From NCBI GenBank assembly GCA_937920455.1, contig CALETX010000273.1, positions 1-5,903 on the forward strand: DNA of 5,903 nt. The letters run 5' to 3'. The position numbers and the translations under genes are program-made. Shown in pieces: positions 1 to 4,900 of the stretch (the first letter of the stretch is position 1; each line of letters starts with the position of its first letter). The DNA is from an uncultured bacterium (GTDB lineage Bacteria > Verrucomicrobiota > Kiritimatiellia > UBA8416 > CALETX01). The notes under the pieces are model-generated. The model was given only the letters and a program-made list of their open reading frames with translations. It did no database searches and was not told the DNA's origin.

Positions 1-59
1 TCGGCCAGTTTTTGGAGAGTGGAGAGAGCCGTTTCGAGGTACTTTTGCGCGGACATCAT
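1..59 (-). CDS. N-terminal fragment of a gene translationally coupled to the SIS gene; possibly a second SIS-domain protein
   Basis: Only 19 codons are visible (MMSAQKYLETALSTLQKLA, then GA of the next codon) before the window ends. The first ATG (59-57) shares its A with the upstream stop codon (TGATG). A second in-frame ATG follows at once (56-54). A strong AGGAGG lies 8 nt before the first ATG, so a real start is likely and translational coupling is expected. The peptide is amphipathic and lines up with the start of the preceding SIS protein: YLETALSTLQKLA against YLDAVRQLLDHFE, sharing Y, L, an acidic residue, and hydrophobics at the same spacing. This suggests a tandem SIS paralogue, but 19 residues cannot prove a family. 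The existence of a gene is well supported; its identity is a guess. Confidence 0.55.
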   Translation of the reverse strand, partial: MMSAQKYLETALSTLQKLA

Positions 60-808
60 CAGTATCCCCTCCTGTTGTACTGAGCGACGCTGGCGTCGTA
101 AAAGGCTTTTCCGTCTTCCCGATTGATGCTGATGAATACTGTGGGCGGATTGCCTGCGGCTGCCATTTTTTCCATTACAGAGCCCCAAATCATCCATCCC
201 GCGACTGTCATGGCCACGCCGGAGAGAGGGATCATCTTTTCAGATATACCGGGGATTTCGACAGCAGCATCACCGTATGGGACGCCGATATCAACTACGA
301 CGTCAGCTACGTCGGCGAGCTTTCTGCCCTCTGGATGTAGTGCCGAAACGCGTGCGGTATAAGCGAGAGAAGTGAATGCTATAACAATCACATTTCGTTG
401 TCGGCAGCACATTGCCAGTTCGACAGGCACGCGGTTGCGGCCGGATACGGAACCGATGAGGACAACATCGCCGCGTTTCAGACGACTTGCGCGTACCGCG
501 AATCTGACGGTTTCAAGGTCCCGCTCAAAGGGGGGGTCGTGCGGACGGTTCTTTAGACATTCTGGAAAGGGTTCGTTCATGGAGAAATCAAACTTGAACG
601 GCTGCACGGCGGCTAAGCCGCCGGCGCGGTTTATGAAATCGCCGTCAACTCCGTGACCCATGCCTGCGCAACGGACAACGCCGCCGTTTGTCAAGGCATT
701 GACCACGTGGCCGGCTGCTTGAGAAATGGCATTCAGTTGGGTTTGTTCGAAGTGATCAAGCAGTTGACGGACTGCGTCAAGGTAGCGCAGGGCAACAGGA
801 CGGCTCAT
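59..808 (-). CDS. Stand-alone SIS-domain protein, UPF0309 / sugar isomerase domain family (putative amino-sugar-phosphate enzyme)
   Basis: This is a 249-residue cytosolic protein with one sugar-isomerase (SIS) fold and no helix-turn-helix, so it is an enzyme-like SIS protein rather than an RpiR-type regulator. An N-terminal helix (about 8-38) leads into the first phosphosugar loop, GGVVRCAGMGHG (42-53), followed by NRAGG (60-64). The second SIS loop is GSVSGRNRVPVELA (119-132), with a strand and turn at IVIAFTS (141-147). Family-typical blocks follow: HPEGRKLADVADVV (158-171) and PYGDAAVEI (177-185). Length matches the roughly 240-250 residues usual for UPF0309. From memory, a Streptomyces member has been reported to dehydrate GlcNAc-6-phosphate; MurQ etherase is a more distant relative. 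The kinase encoded 58 nt upstream could supply such a substrate. ATG at 808 has GGAG 8 nt upstream. An oddity is that the first loop reads GHGV where I recall GHSH in relatives. The family call is firm; reaction and substrate are inferred. Confidence 0.85.
   Translation of the reverse strand: MSRPVALRYLDAVRQLLDHFEQTQLNAISQAAGHVVNALTNGGVVRCAGMGHGVDGDFINRAGGLAAVQPFKFDFSMNEPFPECLKNRPHDPPFERDLETVRFAVRASRLKRGDVVLIGSVSGRNRVPVELAMCCRQRNVIVIAFTSLAYTARVSALHPEGRKLADVADVVVDIGVPYGDAAVEIPGISEKMIPLSGVAMTVAGWMIWGSVMEKMAAAGNPPTVFISINREDGKAFYDASVAQYNRRGY
68..73 (-). promoter_or_regulatory. Shine-Dalgarno of the gene starting at 59
   Basis: AGGAGG on the minus strand (73-68), inside the last codons of the SIS gene, with an 8-nt spacer to ATG at 59-57. 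The spacing favours the first of the two adjacent ATGs; the second would be 11 nt away. Together with the TGATG overlap it indicates coupled translation. Confidence 0.75.
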
Positions 809-816
809 GAGTGAAT

Positions 817-820
817 CTCC
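817..820 (-). promoter_or_regulatory. Shine-Dalgarno of the SIS gene
   Basis: GGAG (820-817) within AATGGAGATT, with an 8-nt spacer to ATG at 808-806. It is a modest but well-placed site, weaker than those of the kinase and of the gene starting at 59. Confidence 0.6.
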
Positions 821-849
821 ATTTCAGATTTTCCCCAGTTACAACGGCC

Positions 850-873
850 AAAAAGAGCATGGGCTTTCATGCT
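850..873 (-). terminator. Weak hairpin plus T-run at the end of the kinase gene (candidate attenuator)
   Basis: On the minus strand AGCATG (873-868) can pair perfectly with CATGCT (861-856) around a 6-nt loop, followed by C and five T residues (854-850). The kinase stop codon (869-867) lies in the hairpin. A 6-bp stem with only three G-C pairs is weak for an intrinsic terminator. It is best read as possible partial termination between kinase and SIS gene, or as chance. Confidence 0.25.
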
Positions 874-1871
874 GCCTTTACACGCCGCGGCGTCTTTGCC
901 TGCAGCATGGCTTTTGTTGTTTCAAAGAGTTTCGTCTTGGCGGACTGAAAGTCAATACCGGGCATTTTTGAAATAGCAGTGAGCGCCACGCCGACCACGG
1001 CAGGCAGGTCTGATCTTATGGCCTTCAGTTTTGGAGCAAACCTGGAGACGATTCGGCAAAGGTTATCCCAGTAAACATCACTTCCGGTGATTATTCCTCC
1101 CGTTCCGATGAACGGATAAGATTCGTTTCTCATATGAAGCAGATCAAGTGCGTCGTACACGGTGTCGGCAAGGTCAGCGGAAGCTTCCTCGATGATGCGG
1201 CGGGCGACCGCATCGCCGGCGCTGGCGGCTTCGCAGACGAGCTTTGCAAGGACGGCGATTTCAGAGCGGTCGCGTCTGCCTATTTGGTAGCGCAGCAGGC
1301 TGAGGCCGGTGGCGTCGTTGGGATTACCTCCACAAGCCTTGATTACGGCGGCGGCGAAGGTTGCGCGTCGTCTTGGGTGCCAGCCCGATTGTGCTGCGGC
1401 GCGGATAGCGCGGAAGCCGATATCGTAGCCGCTGCCGTGGTCGCCGAGCATGGGGCCGAGTCCGTCGAGGTGGACGGCTCGCCCTTCGCGGGTACGGGCG
1501 AAGACAAAGGCTCCTGTGCCTGCCAGGGCGACGACTCCGGTTGACTCGCCCACCTGAATCATTGCAGCCTCATATTCCGGGACTTTGAATGACTGAATTT
1601 TCGTCGGGCGATCCGGCCTGAGGAAATCCAAGGGGATTGCGGAGGCGACTGACGCGATGTAGATTTCGTCATAATCAATGCGACCTACAGCGCGAGTGAT
1701 GGCTTTCAGGACGGCGGCATAACTGCGTCCTCGGCCGCCGGGATGCCGGATCGGGCGGCGGCTTTCCTCGATTGGATCTGTTTCGCCCCAGCCGAGCAAC
1801 TGGCCGTCATCGCGGACGAGTATTGCATGGCATTTAGTGCCACCGCTGTCTATGCCGAGAACGCATCTCAA
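867..1871 (-). CDS. BadF/BadG/BcrA-type ATPase family sugar kinase, N-acetylglucosamine-kinase-like
   Basis: This is an actin/hexokinase-fold (ASKHA) kinase, 334 residues when started at TTG 1871, which matches the usual roughly 300-330 of this family. In that numbering the phosphate-1 loop is VLGIDSGGTK (4-13), the phosphate-2 loop is VALAGTGAFVFA (114-125), the GDHGSGYDIG block is at 143-152, and the adenosine motif IGTGGIITGS is at 255-264. The order and spacing are typical of eukaryotic NAGK and bacterial GlcNAc/GlcN kinases of this group; the same fold also occurs in 2-hydroxyacyl-CoA dehydratase activators, but those carry a Cys-ligated Fe-S cluster at the subunit interface and are shorter. 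The expected reaction is ATP-dependent phosphorylation of an amino sugar, making the 6-phosphate in the cytosol. TTG was chosen because AAGGAGG lies 9 nt upstream and the product then begins five residues before the first motif, as in the family. The longer GTG start at 1955 adds a Pro-rich 28-residue tail, has no ribosome site and lies upstream of the promoter. GDEGSG is the form I recall; here E is H. Substrate is inferred. Confidence 0.85.
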   Translation of the reverse strand: MRCVLGIDSGGTKCHAILVRDDGQLLGWGETDPIEESRRPIRHPGGRGRSYAAVLKAITRAVGRIDYDEIYIASVASAIPLDFLRPDRPTKIQSFKVPEYEAAMIQVGESTGVVALAGTGAFVFARTREGRAVHLDGLGPMLGDHGSGYDIGFRAIRAAAQSGWHPRRRATFAAAVIKACGGNPNDATGLSLLRYQIGRRDRSEIAVLAKLVCEAASAGDAVARRIIEEASADLADTVYDALDLLHMRNESYPFIGTGGIITGSDVYWDNLCRIVSRFAPKLKAIRSDLPAVVGVALTAISKMPGIDFQSAKTKLFETTKAMLQAKTPRRVKAA

Positions 1872-1880
1872 GGCTCGTTT

Positions 1881-1887
1881 CCTCCTT
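1881..1887 (-). promoter_or_regulatory. Strong Shine-Dalgarno deciding the TTG start of the kinase
   Basis: AAGGAGG (1887-1881) followed by a 9-nt spacer to TTG at 1871-1869. No comparable site precedes the GTG at 1955 or the in-frame ATG at 1934. This is the strongest ribosome site in the gap and fixes the kinase start. Confidence 0.8.
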
Positions 1888-1910
1888 AAAAGTAACGGAA
1901 GTTGGGGCGC

Positions 1911-1939
1911 ATCGTAGGGAGGCGGGGGCGGCATGTCAA
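1911..1939 (-). promoter_or_regulatory. Candidate sigma70 promoter for the kinase-SIS operon
   Basis: A perfect -35 hexamer TTGACA (1939-1934) is followed by exactly 17 nt and a -10 hexamer TACGAT (1916-1911), which matches four of six consensus positions including the key A and final T. Transcription would begin near 1904, leaving a leader of about 33 nt that contains the AAGGAGG site. It lies in the 98-nt gap after the giant gene's stop, so the sugar genes can be expressed independently of it. The spacer is very GC-rich, and no test of activity is possible from sequence. Confidence 0.5.
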
Positions 1940-1969
1940 AAGGAAAGGGGCTCACGATGGCGCGGTATT

Positions 1970-4900
1970 TCAGCGCATAAGGAAAACAGTCCCTTCCCCT
2001 TGTTTCTCGTAAGCGCCGAGATCAACGATAACCCCGCGCTTGCTGAACCGGATACGCTGGCGTCCGGCGAGGTCGTATGGGTCGGTTACCCAAGCGTTGT
2101 TGCCGGCGTCAATGGCCGGCGAGCCGGAAAGAAGTTGATAGTCGGAACGCAGCATTGGGTCGGCGTTTGTGACAATTCCACTGCTGGCTGAAGAGTTATA
2201 AGAGCCGAGGGATGCCTGCCACACGAGACTGGTCTGGATGATGAAATATGTGGCATGGGAGCCGATAGGCGTGTCGTTGCTCGATACTATGCTGTTGCGG
2301 AGATAGATGTTGCCGTTGAAGGGGTCACGTCCGCTTAGCGAACCCTTGTTGTTGACGAATGTGCAGTTGAGTATGCTTCCACCCCAGTTGTAGCCGTAGA
2401 TCATATCCCAGTTGGGCTTGTTATTCACGAAGAGGCTGTTTCTGATCGAAATGCCGTTTATGTAACTTACGCCGAAAAGGACGCCGCTGGTGTTGCTAAT
2501 AAACTGGCATCGGTTGACCAGCAGGGCTGACGGGTAGGAGCCATGACCCCAGATATATACGCCGCTGCTTGCAAAAGAATCCTGGATGCTGGCATTTTGA
2601 ACCATATTGTTCTCGAATCGGCAGTCTGTGATGTAAAACTTTCCGGCGACCGAAGAATAGCTATAGAGGGTGCCGACGTAACTGTAGTTGCCGGCAAGCA
2701 CACAGTTGGACACAGTCACGACATTATCGTTGTTTGCAACTGTGTTGTACTCCACTCCTATAATTCCCCTTCCGTTGAGACTTTCGAAGGAACAGCTCAA
2801 TACCGTGAGGCGGCTATTGTTGTAGAGCAGGGCTGCTGTGGGCACGGTAGAGGGGCAGATAATCTGACGGAAAGTGCAGTTTTCGACAACTGCTCTTGAT
2901 TGGTCCAAGAGGATGGCGCTGCGAGTGGAGTTTGTGAAAGCGACGTTCGCGACATATGCCGTGACAGATGCGCCAAGTTGAGCAAAACGCAGAGTATTCA
3001 CTGCTGCGCCATCTGCATGCAGGCTGCACCAGTAGGGAGAAGGATTCCCCGAAGCGTTGCATCCCACGATGCGGAGCGGGCCAGGCTCTATAGGCATGGT
3101 CTCGCCTGTTGCGGCCGAATACGAGCCTGGAAGCAGTCGGATTTCTTCTCCAGGAAGCAGCAGAGTGGATGCGTAGGTTATTGTCTTCAGAGGTGATGCC
3201 AGAGTTCCGAATCCCGTATTGTCATTGCCTGATGGCGAAACATAAAGCGGACTCTGGCAGGATATAATTTCGAGCGGGAGCATTGTCGTTCCGGTGCTGT
3301 CGAACACAAAGCCGTTGTCCACGGTGAGATCCACGGTATTCACACCGGCCCCGCCGACAATTTGCAGGTAGCCTTCCGTGCGCCACCCGCCGTTTGTGAT
3401 TACGTTACTGCCGATCCATGCGATGGAATGGGTTCCTGATCCCTCGGGAGGGGCATTGACTACTGTTATGTCTCCTGGCGCGGCAAGGCTGGAGTTTTGA
3501 AGGCGCACATAGTATGTATTCGTTTGGCCAGGTCTTATGAAGATTCGACTGACGGCCGGATCAAGATACACCTTTGCGTCATAGAGCCGCAAGCCCAGAT
3601 CCCATGAATCTATGCCGGCACAGGTGTTTGTCTCGATGATCGTTACGGTGGTGAGCGTTCCATTGGGGACGGATAGAGGATTTGCGACGGCGAGGAGCAG
3701 TTGGTTTGTTTCCGCTCCGGTAGGAAAGCTCAGGAGATTGGTTCCCGTGATGTCTGCCGGATAACTCATTGTGGCATCCGCCGCCTGGCCAGGCGCGGGA
3801 ACGATATAAACCGGAATGGAAATCGTCCTCCCTGCGAAGACATTGTAGCTCGGCAGCGGGGTGGCAAAGTGCGTGGTATTCGTGTCGAAGGGGTTGAACT
3901 CATAGCAGCCCATGTCCACATTCGTCACGCCGTTGAGGTCTCCATCAACGATTCGCGGTGAATAAGCCAGGTCAATGGTCTCTGTGACCCAAGCGTTGTC
4001 TCCCGCATCAATAGCAGGAGAACCGCTTCGAAGACGGAAGTTGGGTTTTAGGTCAGGATTAACTGCCGTGATGAGATTAGAACTGTTGGCCGAGTCGTAA
4101 GTGCCGAGAGAGGATTGGTAGACCATGCTATCGTGGAAGCTGAGATAAAGCGAGTTGGCGACATCGCTTCGGTTGGTCACTATTATGGAGTTTCGGATTG
4201 AGACGCCTCTTGAGGGGTTGTAGCCGGAGAACACACCGCGATTGGAAACGAATGTTGAATTGTCTACCCATGCGCCCCAGTTGTAGCCGCCGAGCAGTTC
4301 AAGGTCGCAGATATTGTTGACAAAGAGGCAGTTACGGATGGGGGTGGTGGCACCCATATAGGATGTTCCGAAGACCGAGCCATTGGAATTGTCCAGGAAT
4401 CGGCATCTGATTGCGCTTAGCGAGCAACTTCCCGGATGGCCGTCTCCCCAGATGTAACAGGCGGTGGATGGATACGCGTCATGGACCTTGGTTCCAGACG
4501 GGACGGAGTTGCTCTGGAAAAGGCAGTCGGCGAGCGTGATTCGTGCAACTACGGAGGGTCCGGCGTAAAGTGTTCCATAGGACGAATAGTTATTCAAAAA
4601 GGTGCAATTCGTAGCGTCGAATCTCACATCGTTGTTGTAAAGAGGGCCTTGCTCGATGCCGACCGCCCCTCTTCCGCTGAGCGAAACAAACGCGCAGTTC
4701 AGAGCGACAAGCCGGGCATTGTTTTGCAGGAAAGCCGCTGCGGCCAACGTGCTGGCGACAGTTGTGTTGCGGAAATGGCAGTTAGAGACAACTCCTCGTC
4801 CCTGGTCCAAATATACCATAGGTTGGGCGGCATTGCTTAAGGTGACATTTGCGAGAAAACCGGCCTGTGCAGGCGATGTCAATTTTACTATGTTTACAGC

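Noticed and set aside
123..656. Plus-strand open frames of 79 and 94 codons across the SIS gene
   Set aside because: They lie antisense to a gene with clear family motifs, show no recognisable domains and are explained by codon bias on the other strand.
59..808. SIS gene as an RpiR-type regulator or as MurQ
   Set aside because: There is no N-terminal helix-turn-helix, and 249 residues lacks the C-terminal helical region of MurQ (about 300). The SGRN, HPEG and YGDAAVE blocks fit UPF0309 better.
809..849. A separate promoter for the SIS gene (TTGTAA followed by AT-rich bases)
   Set aside because: No -10-like hexamer at acceptable spacing was found and the space before the ribosome site is too short.
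1134..1544. Plus-strand open frame of 136 codons across the kinase
   Set aside because: It is Gly/Ala-rich and antisense to the phosphate-2 and adenosine motif region of the kinase; no family resemblance.
2467..3062. Short minus-strand frames (78, 62 and 82 codons) inside the giant gene
   Set aside because: They are alternative frames of the continuous beta-helix coding sequence with no motif of their own.
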